Origin: Calycina herbarum
Taxonomy: Eukaryota; Ascomycota; Leotiomycetes; Helotiales; Pezizellaceae
Assembly (NCBI GenBank): GCA_001414485.1
Contig: LLEY01000023.1
Location: forward strand, 434,001-498,000
Reading direction: 5' to 3'
Length of the DNA: 64,000 bases
Shown here in pieces: positions 42,709 through 55,288 of this stretch; positions within the stretch are counted from its first letter, which is position 1; each line of letters begins with the position of its first letter. The notes under the pieces are model-generated. The model saw only the letters and a list, made by a program, of their open reading frames with translations. It was not told the DNA's origin and searched no databases. The translations under genes and the position numbers were made by a program.

Positions 42709-43720
42709 ATGTCACGAACGTTCGCACTGGAGTCGAAGGGAGAACTTCCAACAGTCGGGTTGGGAACCTTCCAAGGTGACAGTGGGAACTCGCAAGTTAA
42801 GGAGGTGACGCTGGCGGCTTTAAAATTGGGCTACCGTCATATTGACTCAGCTGCAGCTTATGGCAACAAAAAAGAGGTTGGTTTGGCGATTAGAGAATGT
42901 GGCATTCCGCGGAGCGAGATTTTCGTTACAACCAAGTTGTAAGTTTGAGTCTTGGATCCTCCGGTACGTCAAGTATGTTGACTCTTGAATTTCGAAGAGC
43001 ACAAACTTGGCACAAGCCCCACGATCTTGCTATAGCCCTCGATGGAAGTTTGCGAGATTTGCATTTGAAATATGGTAGGCATTTATCTTTAGAAAAGTTG
43101 CTTACTTTGGCTGCTGACCTGGCGCTAATTTGGAAATAGTTGATCTTTATTTGATGCATTGTTGCTATTCCCAATCTTTACATACCCTATAAATCCAGCA
43201 GTGTGCTCAATTCTAACATAAAGATTCCAGTTCCGCATGCTTATCTGTTTGGACCCGATAATAGCACAGTTCGACATGTTTCCGGCAATGGAAAGGTTTT
43301 TGACTCTGTGAAACCCAATCAGTGGGTTATTCACTAATGACCACGCAGCCAACCATAGATTATGAACTTTCTCGAGTCTATCCAGAAGTCTGGAAATCAA
43401 TGGAGGCTCTCGTTGAAAACGGAAAAGCGAAATCCATTGGTCGGTGATTCGAAATACGGCCCTTTTCCCAGACTGACCGTATAAAGGCATTTCAAATTTC
43501 AATATTCTCAAGACAAAACGTTTACTTCTCAATGCAATAATCAAACCTGCCGTAAACCAAGTTGAACTGCACCCGTAATATATTGGAGTAAGAATGGATT
43601 GTGGAATACTTGCTAACTTTCAACAAGATATTTCCCTCAAAACGAGGTTTTGAATATACTAAACTGTACTGCGGTTTTGGCACTGTTAGCAGAACTAAGT
43701 AACAAATTGACAAAACCAAC
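42709..43720 (+). pseudogene. Aldo-keto reductase, 5' fragment of a gene split by transposons
   Basis: The 5' part starts MSRTFALESKGELPTVGLGT and shows the AKR pattern YRHIDSAAAYGNKKEVG and IFVTTKL in the first exon (42709-42938). Later exons give WHKPHDLAIALDGSLRDL (42998-43074), VDLYLMHC (from 43140), then PEVWKSMEALVENGKAKSIG and GISNFNILKTKRLLLNA ending NQVELHP near 43580. After one more likely intron it reads YFPQNEVLNILN. Several places are degraded (stops after MHC; a garbled GVSNF block). The missing C-terminal half is found beyond the transposon block at about 54085-54506 on the same strand. AKRs are NAD(P)H-dependent carbonyl reductases; this copy cannot be functional as it stands. 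Confidence 0.8.
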
Positions 43721-43991
43721 TACGTAAACTATTATAGTTTTAGAAACTATATATTAAAAGTGCTTCTATTTTTAATTTAAAATCAGCTCTCTAGAACTAG
43801 TAACTAAAGTATCAACCTCCCTTACAATTCTCTCGTCATCCTCCTTCTCTAATACCCTTATCTCTCCTTTAACCTATATTACTGTATCTTCTATATCTTT
43901 GTCTCCTGGTTCGTTATTTAGGGCAGCAGCCTCTTCAGCAGCAGCGGCGATTCTGGCCTAGGCCTAGGCCGGAGTGAATGATATAAGGGTG
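43721..43991. mobile_element. Transposon fragment left of the LTR element
   Basis: AT-rich sequence whose minus strand reads a charged, Ala/Glu-rich stretch (for example KGEIRVLEKEDDERIVREVD) typical of retrotransposon gag or transposase tails. No ends can be defined. Confidence 0.4.
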
Positions 43992-44455
43992 TGTCACGAA
44001 CCACGGTTGCGTGGTAAGTAGTCCAGACGGCGTTCTGACAGGACAAGGCATAACATCCGGGAATGGAAGGTAACACAGGAGGAAGTCAGTAATGCGAAAG
44101 GCATTTAAGGATTTCAGGATCTCACTGTTATAATACGGTTAGAAGTCACGTGCGGTCATGTGACGTGATCGCCTACATCGCTCTAGTCGCCTTAATCATA
44201 AGCGACGCGAGCGATGCGAGCGATGTAAGCGATACACTTAGGGAATGAAGGTTCTATATAAGACTAGCACGACTGCTATTAGATAGGAGCTTCGTACTTA
44301 ACTTTAGTTATTAATCTTATTATCTTATTTAATATCTTTGATATAAATAATAAGTTTACTTCTAAGTAAATAAGCTAGTATATCTGTACTTCTTACTTAT
44401 ATACTAACCTTTAAGACTTAGTTACCTTTATTTAGTTCGTTTAAGTTTTATTATA
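43992..44455 (+). repeat. 5' LTR of the Gypsy element
   Basis: Begins TGTCACGAACC and ends TTATA (ancestral ...TTACA). It aligns along its length with 51306-51769. The first 300 bases keep many CpG and CA dinucleotides and look much less mutated than the 3' copy. Confidence 0.85.
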
Positions 44456-45511
44456 CTTTAAGCACCTGCTTAGAAGTATAGCTAGTATAATATCGAAAAC
44501 TATACTATCTTCGAGTTTAACCTCTATACTACCTCTAGTACTAATAATACTAGTAGTACTAGTTACTACTCTTAGAGAGGAAGTAAAGTTACTAGTACTA
44601 AGAATATTCAATAACTCTTTAGAGAAACTTACTAAGTTTATTATAAAAGCTTTAATATATTTAAACTTTTACTTAGTATAGTTTACTTATAAAATAGATT
44701 AAGTTATATAGCTTACTACCTATCTTAAGAGAGTAGTATATAATTAGATAGAACTATACTTAGAGGATTTTTAGAAGAATAAAACGTTAAATAGAAAAGT
44801 GTTAAACCTTATAAGTAAAAGTACTTAGAGATTATTCTTAACTATTACTAGATTTAAGAAAGGAATTACTAAGCGTTTATAAATATAGATTTAAAGAAAA
44901 AAGTAGTATAAGTCTTATATAGCCTCTAATAAAAGGGTTTAGCTACTAAGTCTATATTAATATTCTAATAATACTCTACGTATCTTAGTTAGAATAATAA
45001 AGCTTTATATAAGCAGTTCTATAAAGAATTAAAGAATAGTATTAAAGATAAGCTAGCTTAAGACGACTTCTTAGACATACTTAACAAGTTAATCAACGAT
45101 ATAATTAAGATTAATAATTAGAATTATAAGCAGAGTCTAGAGAAAAAAGATAGTTATAGACATTAATAAGGAAAAGGTAGAAAGAAGAACTATAGAGATT
45201 ATATAGAAATTAATACTACTTAGAAATAATATATCTAGAAGAAAGAAACTTAAGAAAGAAACCTACTAAAGAGAAGGATTTCCTAGAAAGAGTGAAATCG
45301 TTAACGTAAGTAGAACTTATATTATAACTATAGCTTCTCTAGCTATAGAGTAAATAAGTATAGTAAGAAGAAAGACTCTAAAGAGAAGAAATAAGCTAAT
45401 ACTACTATTTAGAAGGAAGTAGCTATACTTGAAAAATTTAATCTTATAGACGAAGAACTTAAAGCTAGAGAATATAATACGTAGATTAAAATAGATATCT
45501 TAGATATAATA

Positions 45512-45944
45512 ACGTGTATATATAGCGAACCGGCTAAATAAGCGAACTAGCTAACTGAAAACATATCTAAAATCGCGATTTTAACATTTTAATATCTCTA
45601 TAAACTATTAATTAAAAGTTTTAAAATTAAAACTTTGATTTTATTACTATATATATATTTAGAATTCTAAGTTTTAGACGCTATATAATTTTACTTAGCG
45701 ATTCGCTTAAAAATACTCTTATAATCTTGTCTTTTTTCTTCTTCTTTTAATAACTTTTTAATATAAATTAACCTTAGTCTTATATTTTATAACTTTTATA
45801 TTTATATAGTAATAAAATTAAAGTTTTAATTTTAAAATTTTTAATTAATAATTTATAAAGATATTAAAATATTAAAATCGCGATTTTAGATATATTTTTA
45901 GTTAGCTAGTTCGCTTATTTAGCCGATTCGCTATATATACACGT
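45512..45944 (+). mobile_element. 433-bp MITE with about 140-bp inverted repeats, copy 1
   Basis: Begins ACGTGTATATATAGCGAACC and ends with the reverse complement; the inverted homology extends about 140 bases inward. TA duplications flank it (45510-45511, 45945-45946). No coding capacity. Inserted in the gag/protease part of the Gypsy element. Confidence 0.85.
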
Positions 45945-48091
45945 TAGTAGGTATTATATACCTATAGCTAAATAAAGAAATTAAGTTATAAGCTAGTAAA
46001 GTATAGAATACTAATAATAGTAGAAATCTACTTATTAAAGAATATTATAATATATAGTTAGAAATAGAATACGAATTACCTTTATAAGTAGAATACGAGT
46101 TATTACTATTAATAAGCTTATTAGAGTTATTAGAATCGGAATCTAATTTATTAGAAGTAGATCTAAGAATATATAAGCTTAAATAAGGCGAAATATAGGT
46201 ATTTATTAAAACCTTTAAAAGAGAGAATAGATAGATATATATAGAAAACTAGAAACCTGATTTTTAGAGCTTATATTCGACCTAGGAAGTTAATTCTATA
46301 GTTTTAACTACTTATAAGATAGTTTAGAATAAATAAGATAAAGTAATAATAGTAAGTCTTATTACTAGAAGAGAGACTATTAAACTTAAGAAACCTAGAC
46401 TAGAGTAAGTAGTATCTAATAAAATATCTAGTTAGTCTAAGATAAGAGATATATAGATAGTTATAGATCTTTAAGAAGAAACCAGCTTATAGTAATAGTA
46501 GAGTTCTAATAACTTTATAAGACGTCTAAAACCTAGTTTTTTAGATATACTATCTAATAACAAAGAAGCTATACTAGAAATAGAAGGCTAGTATACTATA
46601 GTTAATATAGTTAGAAAAGTCGGAGTAATATTTTAAGAATTTAAAACTAGAAAGTTATTTAGTATAATCTTTTAGAAAATAAACGAATATAATATTAACT
46701 AAGAAATAGAAATAGTATAAAAAGAATTCTACTATTTAATAATTAAAGAGATAAACGCTATCTCTAGAGAAAATTAGTTAGTAATAACTATGAAAATATA
46801 AGAAAAGAAACTTTAAGTTATAATTAACTCTAGAGTAACGAGTAATTTTCTTTCTCTATTAGCTTTAAAGAAACTAAATATCTTAATTAAGAATATAAAG
46901 CTATACTATCTAAAGGTAGTTAATAGAATAGACGTTACTTACTAAGATAGGATTATTAATTAGTAAACTATTCTAATAAAAGTTAATATTAAAAGATACT
47001 ACTTAAATATATAATTTAATATTATTAAAATAAGAAGTAAAGAAGTAATACTTAGTATACTATAGATTTAAGAATATAATTTAGATATTAACTAAAAGAC
47101 TTAAATAATAACCTTTAGTTAATATAATTATATAGGTTTATAATTATAACTATAAGACTAGAATAAGATTAGTACTACCTCTTCTAAGACACTAGAACAC
47201 CTTATCTAAGGTTCTCTATAGATTAGTAGAACAGCTAATAACGAAATACCTATATAATATAGAGAATTTAAAGCTTTGTTTAAAAACCTAGAAGACTTAT
47301 AAGACTTACTAGAACATTGCTTATAAGATTATAAGATTAAATTAAAAGAGGGTTATTATCTCTTAAAGTAGAAGCTTTAGTTATATAACTAGAAAAGTCT
47401 TTAAAGAATAGAAAGTTATAGAAAGAAAGGTATTAAGAAGAGATATATTAAAAAATCTAAGATACTAATTATCTTAAATATACTTATTATTAAGAAAAAA
47501 GACAACCTAGAAAGAAGAGTATATATTAAATACTAAGAAGTAAATTATACTATAGTTAAGAACGCTTATTTACTACTACCTAGCTAATACTTATAAAATA
47601 AGTTAGATAAAGTAGTATAATTTATAAAACTAGATTAATAAAACGCTTATAAACTTATATAAATAAAAGTTAAAGATAAATAGAAGATAGTATTTATCTT
47701 ACTATCTAGTCTTTATAAATATATAGTTATACTATTTAGACTATATAATATATTAGTTATATATTAGAGATAAAATAATAATATTTTAAGAGATCTTTTA
47801 AGAGTAATAGTAATCTATTATCTAGATAATATCTTAATCTTCTTAGAAAAAGAAGAAGAATATAAGAGATATATTAGAGAAGTTCTATAATAACTTATAA
47901 AAGTAAACTCTTAATTAAAACTCTTAAAATATAAGTTTAGAGTAACTTAGACACTTTTCCTAGAATAGGTATTTAGCTTAGAAAAAATAGAAATAGATCT
48001 AGTAAAGATCTAAGACATTTTAAACTAGAAATTACTAGAAAATATCAAAGATATATAGTTCTTCTTTAGATTTATAAACTTCTACTATCTA

Positions 48092-48524
48092 ACGTATATA
48101 TATAGCGAACCGGCTAAACAAGCGAACCGGCTAACTGAAAATATATCTAAAATCGCGATTTTAATATTTTAATATCTTTACGAATTATTAATTAAAAATT
48201 TTAAAATTAAAACTTTAATTTTATTACTATATAAATATAAAAGTTATAAAATATAAGACTAAGGCTAATTTATATTAAAAAGTTATTAAAAGAAGAAGAA
48301 AAAAGATAAGATTATAAGAGTGTTTTTAAGCGAATTACTAAGTAAAATTATATAGTATCTAAAACTTAGAATTCTAAATATATATATAGTAATAAAATTA
48401 AAGTTTTAATTTTAAAACTTTTAATTAATAGTTCGTAGAGATATTAAAATATTAAAATCGCGATTTTAGATATGTTTTCAGTTAGCTGATTCGCTTATTT
48501 AGCCGGTTCGCTATATATACACGT
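48092..48524 (-). mobile_element. 433-bp MITE with about 140-bp inverted repeats, copy 2
   Basis: Same element as copy 1 but its central part is in the opposite orientation. TA at 48090-48091 and 48525-48526. It interrupts the RT/RNase H coding region: FFRFINFYYL before and FI...DYIKITK after are the two halves of a conserved Gypsy block. Confidence 0.85.
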
Positions 48525-51305
48525 TATTTATTTAAGACTATATAAAGATTACTAAACTAATATTAGTACTAGTAAAAAAGGCTATTAAATTTATTTAGAA
48601 TAAATAAGCTAAGAATACTTTTTAGAAAATTAAAGCAAGGTTTATAGAAAAACCTATTCTATATAACTTCGATATAAACAAACCTAGTATAATTAAAACA
48701 GACGCTTTAGATATAGTAGTAGATACGATTTACCTATAACTAAATAATAAAGAGAAGCTTATACCTATTATATATTATTCTAAGATATTTAATCTAGTAT
48801 AATAAAACTATAGTATCTTTAATAAAGAATTACTTACTATAGTATTAGCTTTAGAATACTAGAGAATCTATTTATAGCTAGTAAAGTACTAAGTTATAGT
48901 TTTATCTAACTATAAGAATCTTAAGACGTTTATAATAACTAAGGAACTTACGACTAGATAGTTAGCTAGATAGTTAGAGATATTAGAAGAGTTTAATATA
49001 GTTATTTAATATATAAAGGGAATATTAAATACTTAAGCTAGTACTCTTAGCTAGAAACCTAGATATAAGAGAAATAAAGAGTATAAGAAAATTATAATCT
49101 TAAAAACTCTTAAGAATAGAGACCTAGCCTCTATAATCTATGAAATTACTACTATAAAAGACAAAGATCTATAGTAGGAAAAGATATAGTAGGTATAGAA
49201 AAAGGATAAACTAGAATTAGCTAAATAAGAGAATATACTATCTAACCTAGTTAATAGAAGGGATTTTACTAATATTTACTATATTATAAATAAGTAAAAT
49301 AACTAAGAAAGATATAGAAATAGAAAGCTATAGATTCTAGAGTTATATATAAGAGAATTTATTAAAGAATATTATTTAGTACTAGCTTATAGATACTAGA
49401 GAGTTTATCGAACTCTATAGAGAATAAGATAATACTACTATATTAATCAGTTATCTATAATAGTTAAGAAGGTAATAGCGGAATATAATACCTATACTAG
49501 GAATAAGGCTCTCTATTATACTTCTTATAGATAGATAAATACTACTCTAATACTATAGATACCTTAGAAATTAATATCTTTAGATTTTATTATTAAATTA
49601 CTAAAATCTAAAGATCTAATAATAAGAGTTAAGTATAACTTAATCCTAGTTATTATAAAACGACTTATAAAATATATAATTCTAATAGTATATATAGAAT
49701 TAAGTATAGCTAAGGAATTAGTATTTATATTCCTTAAAGAAGTAGTTTTAAGATATAGACTACTAGAAGAAATACTCTTAGATAGAGATAAACTCTTTAT
49801 CTTAAAATTTTAGATTACTCTTATAAAACGATTAGGTATAAAAAGGAAGCTTTCTATAGCTTTTTACTCTTAGATAAATAGAAGAAACGAATAGATAATT
49901 TAAGTAGTTAAAATATACTTTTGTTATTATATAAACTACTAGTAAAATAATTAGATAGAACTATTACTTTTAGTATAGTTTACTTATAATAGTTTAGTAA
50001 TAGAAATAATACTTATTATACTATTCTATATTAACTTTAGATATAAATTATTAGTATATTAAGAACCGCTATCTATAACTATTAATAACTAACTTACTTA
50101 TATTCACGTCTTAAAAATTAAAAGTCTATATAAAGAACTTATAAAGGATTTGTAATTCGTAGCTAAAAGAAATATATACTACTATAATAAACGACGTAGT
50201 TAGAAGCTAATACTAAAAGAGAGAGATAAAGTCTACTTTGTATAGAAAAACATCGATATAAAAAGACTAAGTAATAAACTAGATTATAAAAAACTTAGAC
50301 TATTTAAAATTAAATAAGTTAGAGAACGTTTAAACTATAAATTAATACTACTAAAGATAATAAATATCTATCTAGTATTCTATATATCTCTACTTAAACT
50401 AGTACTACTAAGAGCTCTACTAGCTCTACTTATAGAAATTTAACTAGTAAACCTAAACGCTAAGTATAAAGTCGAGAGAATTCTTAACTATAGACTTATT
50501 AGAGGATAAATTAAGTACTTAATTAAATAGTTGAATTACTTATACTTAGAAAATACTTAAGAACTAAAAGGTAATCTTAACTATTACTTAGAGGAACTTT
50601 AGAAGTTCTACTACTAAAACCTAGAGTTACCTATATCTCGTAGTTAGAAGAGAAGGTCTTAAGAAAAGCTGAATTAAGAGACAGTTTAGTAATAAAAGTA
50701 GAGTTACTAGAAGAAAGAGAGACTACTAGCTAAGTAATCTCTAACTCTCTTTATTCTTTCTCTTTCTCTACTCTTTCTTTCTCTTTCTCTACTCTTTCTT
50801 TCTCTTTAGCTTTATTAAGCTCTTATAGATTAGTAAGACTACGATAGAGTATCTCTTACTCCTACTTAGTAAAGAAGTGTTATTATTTCTATAATTAGAG
50901 GATTTTCTATATAGCTTCTTCCTAAACCTTATAAGCTGTCTTCTTCTTCTACTATAACCGCCGCTTCTAAGTATTAATAGATTCCTACTCGAAAAGTAAG
51001 AGTATTCAGTTTTATATCTTAATATTATAAGATTTGCTCTTTCTAGTATATTCAGAGTACTTAGAACTACTAGAGATACCGACGTATTAACAACTGGTTT
51101 TCGTATTTATATAATAAGTATAGAGAATTATTTCACGTCTAGTATATTTAATATAAAGAGTATTAAGAGTTTTATATTATTTAAGCTTATCTTTTAAAAG
51201 AGGTATTAACGATATAATAGAAACTAGAGAGACTACTAGTCTCTTAATAATATTTTCTTAGGCTATACTTAAGCGTATAAATACGCTAGTCTAAGAAGAG
51301 AATAG

Positions 51306-51769
51306 TGTTATAAACTATAGTTATATAGTAAGTAGTTTAGATAGTATTCTAATAAGATAAGATATAATATCTAGGAATAGAAGGTAATATAGAAGAAAGT
51401 TAGTAATATAAAAGGTATTTAAGAATTTTAGAATCTTACTATCATAATACTATTAGAAGTCACGTGTAGTTATATAACGTAATCACCTATATTACTCTAG
51501 TCGTCTTAATCGCGAGCGACGTAAGTAATATAAGCGATATAAGTAATATACTTAGAGAATAAAGGTTTTATATAAGACTAGTATAACTACTATTAAATAG
51601 AAGCTTCGTACTTAACTTTAGTTATTAATCTTATTATCTTATTTAATATCTTTAATATAAGTAATAAGTTCACTTCTAAGTAAATAAGCCGGTGTATCTA
51701 TACTTCTTACTTATATACTAACCTTTGAGACTTAGTTACCTTTGTTTAGTTCGTTTAAGTTTCGTTATA
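51306..51769 (+). repeat. 3' LTR of the Gypsy element
   Basis: Starts TGTTATAAACT and aligns with the 5' LTR, but C-to-T and G-to-A changes are widespread. Confidence 0.85.
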
Positions 51770-52206
51770 AAGAGGTTAGATCGACTTTAGCGTAGGTTTA
51801 GAAACTCTCGCTAATCTTCTAGAGAGTGTCTAGGCTTCTTTTAGTAGTATACTAATAATAGTATATTATTAATAGTACTACTAACGTAGAGATATTCTAT
51901 ATTCTAATATTTATTAAGAAATAGACAGTAAGAGCCTAGCTAATAGAAAAGCTAGGAAATACCGAAATATAGTCTAAAACAGCTTACTTTACCTCTTTTC
52001 TAAGCTCTTTTAAACTTATCTATTTCTGAAATTCTAATACTTCTAGTAAAATATATAAAATTTTATATATTATTATAGATTATTATATTATTTTTAAATA
52101 GCTACTTAGTTTATAAAACTACGTAGTTTTGTCTTATAAAACTATACTAACTATAGTTTTAGAGAAATAATCTAAAACTAAGTAAAATTTCTAAAAACTA
52201 ACTATA
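51770..52206. mobile_element. AT-rich transposon debris between the LTR element and the Fot1-like element
   Basis: No ORF and no ends; composition is like the flanking elements. It could be older transposon or ancestral gene-flank sequence. Confidence 0.35.
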
Positions 52207-54067
52207 ACGTAGTTTATTAGTACTCTACGTATATTAGTACTCTATATACTTTTCTCTTATCTTATTATTTTAGAATATAATTAAACAACTATAATATATT
52301 AAATTAACTAAAACTACTTAGAATCTAATAAACTAGATATATCTATAGCCTCTTAACAAGTTCGTATATTATAACTAGTCTTTTTATAAGTACTACACTG
52401 TCGTCTAGAGAGTTGCTTCTTATTTTACCTCTCTCTCTTAGAACGTCTGTTGTGTTAAGCCTGTTCCTCTACCTCCTTTTAAGCTAATACGTTCTACGTA
52501 TCCTCTATAGTAAGTATACCTCTTTAATAGACCTAAGTCTTTTTAGCTCTACGACGCTTACTAAGAGCTTTATTTACTACTTAAAGAATATAGACCTTTA
52601 CTAACAAAAGAGTTACTTTATATACTAACCGCTCTATACTCTTTACTAACATAGTAACTATTTAAAAAATAGGTGTTAGTAAGCTTCCTTAATAATATAT
52701 AATACGATTCTTAACTAAAGTTGTTTATAAAAGAGTATCGGTTAGGTTATAAAGGGTCTATAAGACCTAAGAGTTAGCGTCTACAGAAGAGGGGCTAGTA
52801 GATATAGGAGTTTATAATCAGATATCAAGCTTTAATATCACAGCTTAGAGATTAAAAGATACTAAGCCAGCTCTGTAGAATCTAGCTTAGGCGTTTTAAG
52901 CTATTATTAATTCTAAATATACTACTTTAAAAGTGAGAAAGAACTTAACCTTAGTAATATAGTTAATATAAGCTTTAATAAAAGTCTTAATTTAGCGACT
53001 ATATACCTGTTTTAATATACTAAAACACCTAACGTCGAGTAGCTAGGTAAGATAAGAAGAGTAAGAAGATAGGTAAAGAGTTATAATATTATAAGCTTTA
53101 TAATACTCTTAGAATTCAGCTGATTCGTAACTCTTATATCTATCTAATACTAGTATTTGATATAGACCTCTTATACGAGTAGTAGTATACTTATTAAAGT
53201 ACTAAAGCTATTCTAGACCTATCTTATTATTTATCTATCTATTATTTATAGGTTTAATAACCTAGTTATATAGAAGGCTGCCCTTAGTATACTAATTTAT
53301 AAGATAATTCTTCTCTTTAACTACTAAAAATAGAGACATGTTCTAACCCTTGCTATTTATATAAGTAATTACTATAGCCTATTCTCGATTACCTAGCTAA
53401 ACTGCCTTACTTCTACTACGTCGATTAGCGTGTATAATAACTATAGCTGAGCTTATAATACCTATTATAAAGCTTGTCTTATTGAAGTTATAGAAGTTAT
53501 AATCTAAAATACTATATTTTACTCTTATATTCTCTATAAGTTAAAACTATATACTAATAAGCTTTAGATCTTCGTATAAGGCTCTTTAAAAGTTGTAAAT
53601 ATAATTAAAACATGTCTTTAATTCTAGTTAATATTATATAAATCGAGATTCTTAGAGCTTACTAATACATCTTCTCCTCTACGATTCAAGGATATAATTC
53701 GCTATATCTTCTATACTAGCTAGCTAGGGTACAAATCCTCTTATATCTAGATTAAGTATATATTAAATAATCACCTCCTCTTTTAGGTTATTTAATTTAA
53801 GGTTTAGTAGTAGACGTTTGTAAAGAGTAGTATAACTGTTTATTTAAAGTTAAAGCATAGATTTAAAAATATTATAGATTTTCATAGCAGACTGACAACT
53901 TAGCTTTTTAGCTATACAGATAGTCTTAATAGCTAAGATGATTTGTACTTCTTATGTTTAAATTTCTATTTAGGGCAGTTAAGAAAACGCGTATTAAAGT
54001 TAGAGTGTAGTTGGTGGGGGAAAAGTGCGCAGGGTACTGATATGCGTAGGGTACTGATGAACCACGT
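52207..54067 (-). mobile_element. Fot1/pogo-type (Tc1/mariner) DNA transposon, inactivated
   Basis: 1861 bp, with terminal inverted repeats of about 50 bp and TA duplications at both ends (52205-52206, 54068-54069). The right repeat, read inward, is ACGTGGTTCATCAGTACCC...; the left is the same with RIP-type changes. The minus strand carries transposase remnants: an NF(D/N)E/K-T-FIIGIISSA block followed by HANRRSRSKAV near 53390-53510, and the C-terminal EEQVRR-type tail at the left end. The size is typical of Fot1/Pot2 elements. All frames are broken by stops. Its right end directly abuts the resumed aldo-keto reductase gene. Confidence 0.85.
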
Positions 54068-54084
54068 TATAGCAAGTTAGTACA

Positions 54085-54506
54085 GTTAGTTCTTTAAAAA
54101 CTATACGTATTCCCCACACTGATGTCATGGCACATCAACCTCTAGGTGGCAGACCAGTAGACGTGGTCAATCCGAATAAAGGCCATCCCGGCCCACTTCA
54201 AGATCCCAAGGTACAAAAACCTCGGTATTACAGGTTTTTCTCTGACAATTTGCTACTCAGATCATAGAAATAGCTTCGAAACTTGGCCGAAGCCCAGCAC
54301 AAGTAATTATTTCATGGATAGTTCAGCGCGGCATCTCCGTCATTCCGAAGTCTGTCCATGGTAATCGACTTCGTGAAAATCTCGATCTCTTCAAACTTGA
54401 AAACGGGGATTTTGCAACTATTAATTCCATCACAGAGATTATACGTCCTGTTCGGTTCTTGGATCCTAGTGGACATATTGGTTTTGATATTTTTGACGAA
54501 GATTAG
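54085..54506 (+). pseudogene. Aldo-keto reductase, 3' fragment
   Basis: Resumes with DVMAHQPLGGRPVDVVNPNK, then after a 50-bp intron (AAG|GTACAA...CTCAG) IIEIASKLGRSPAQVIISWI, VQRGISVIPKSVHGNRLREN, RFLDPSGHIGFDIFDED and a stop at 54506. These are the cofactor-binding and C-terminal blocks of an AKR and continue, on the same strand, the fragment that ends near 43.7 kb. They look intact apart from being cut off from the 5' half. Confidence 0.85.
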
Positions 54507-54899
54507 GATCAACCAGTTGGAAACAATGCTCCGTGGGATTAAGTAATGAAATACTGCTGTGGAATTTGACGAGTTTTAATAAACCTCCCGTCTTGGGTTG
54601 AGTTTCGGAGATATTCCCGTTATTTTTTATCCATCTTTGAGTCAGTCCGCTTTTCTCCCAATATATGTGGCATGAGGCATTAAATAATGATTGTGAATTG
54701 AAAGCTTTGAATCAAACAATCGTAGTAATAATTTTGAGACTCAAAACTAAATTGTAAACTTGGTAACTTCAAGCATTCACAGGGGGCAGCTGCTCTCCGT
54801 CCAAAGGTATCCGCAACTGCAAATACCCCTCCGCCGCCGTAGACGGCCTATCCTGCAACTTATCACTATTCTTCAAATCCACTCAGTGTTCTTGGCACC
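54507..54899. other. Spacer
   Basis: 3' flank of the reductase fragment. No feature seen. Confidence 0.35.
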
Positions 54900-55288
54900 A
54901 GTCCCCTTCCCATGGGAGTCATCCACAATATAATGCTACATCTTATTGACCATCCCCACCTCGACCCAATCAATGTAGGAAACTCGCTCCTCACCCTCCT
55001 CGACTCTTCCAAAGAACTCACTTTAGACCTCATAATATCCATCTCCCTTCCGCACCTCTACCAATCCTCTCACATGACCTCATCCTTCCCTACAACACGA
55101 AAGACGCTAATTCTCAGGATGTGCTCACTTTGAAAGATGATTTCCATCCTTCCCTTATTCCTTCGCCGGTTTTCGCTAGTGAGGATTGGAAGCCGAGTTC
55201 AGATCCTGAAGGAGTAAAGGAGGATGGGGAGGTTTGGTGGGAGAAGGTGAGGGAAATGCTTAAGGGTTTGGATTTAAGTGAGGGTTAA
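54900..55288 (+). pseudogene. Unidentified gene fragment with a frameshift
   Basis: One frame reads MGVIHNIMLHLIDHPHLDPI through LLTLLDSSKELTLDLIISIS, with coding-like composition. About 55110 the coding sense moves to another frame: QDVLTLKDDFHPSLIPSPVF, then FASEDWKPSSDPEGV and VWWEKVREMLKGLDLSEG, ending in TAA. The two halves look like one small protein broken by an indel or missing an intron. I do not recognise the family. Confidence 0.45.

Larger units (their letters stand above)
43992..51769 (+). mobile_element. RIP-mutated Ty3/Gypsy LTR retrotransposon
   Basis: A 7.8-kb element bounded by matching 464-bp LTRs. The interior has no ORF because it is saturated with TA/AA changes. Decayed gag-pol features are still recognisable on the plus strand: a protease-like INSRVTSNF near 46830, the RT motif YYLDNILIF near 47815 (ancestral YLDD), FFRFINFYY near 48060 and an integrase-like segment near 49370. 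Two MITE copies are nested in it. No matching target duplication is visible, so the flanks may have been rearranged or mutated. The element lies inside the aldo-keto reductase gene. Confidence 0.88.
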
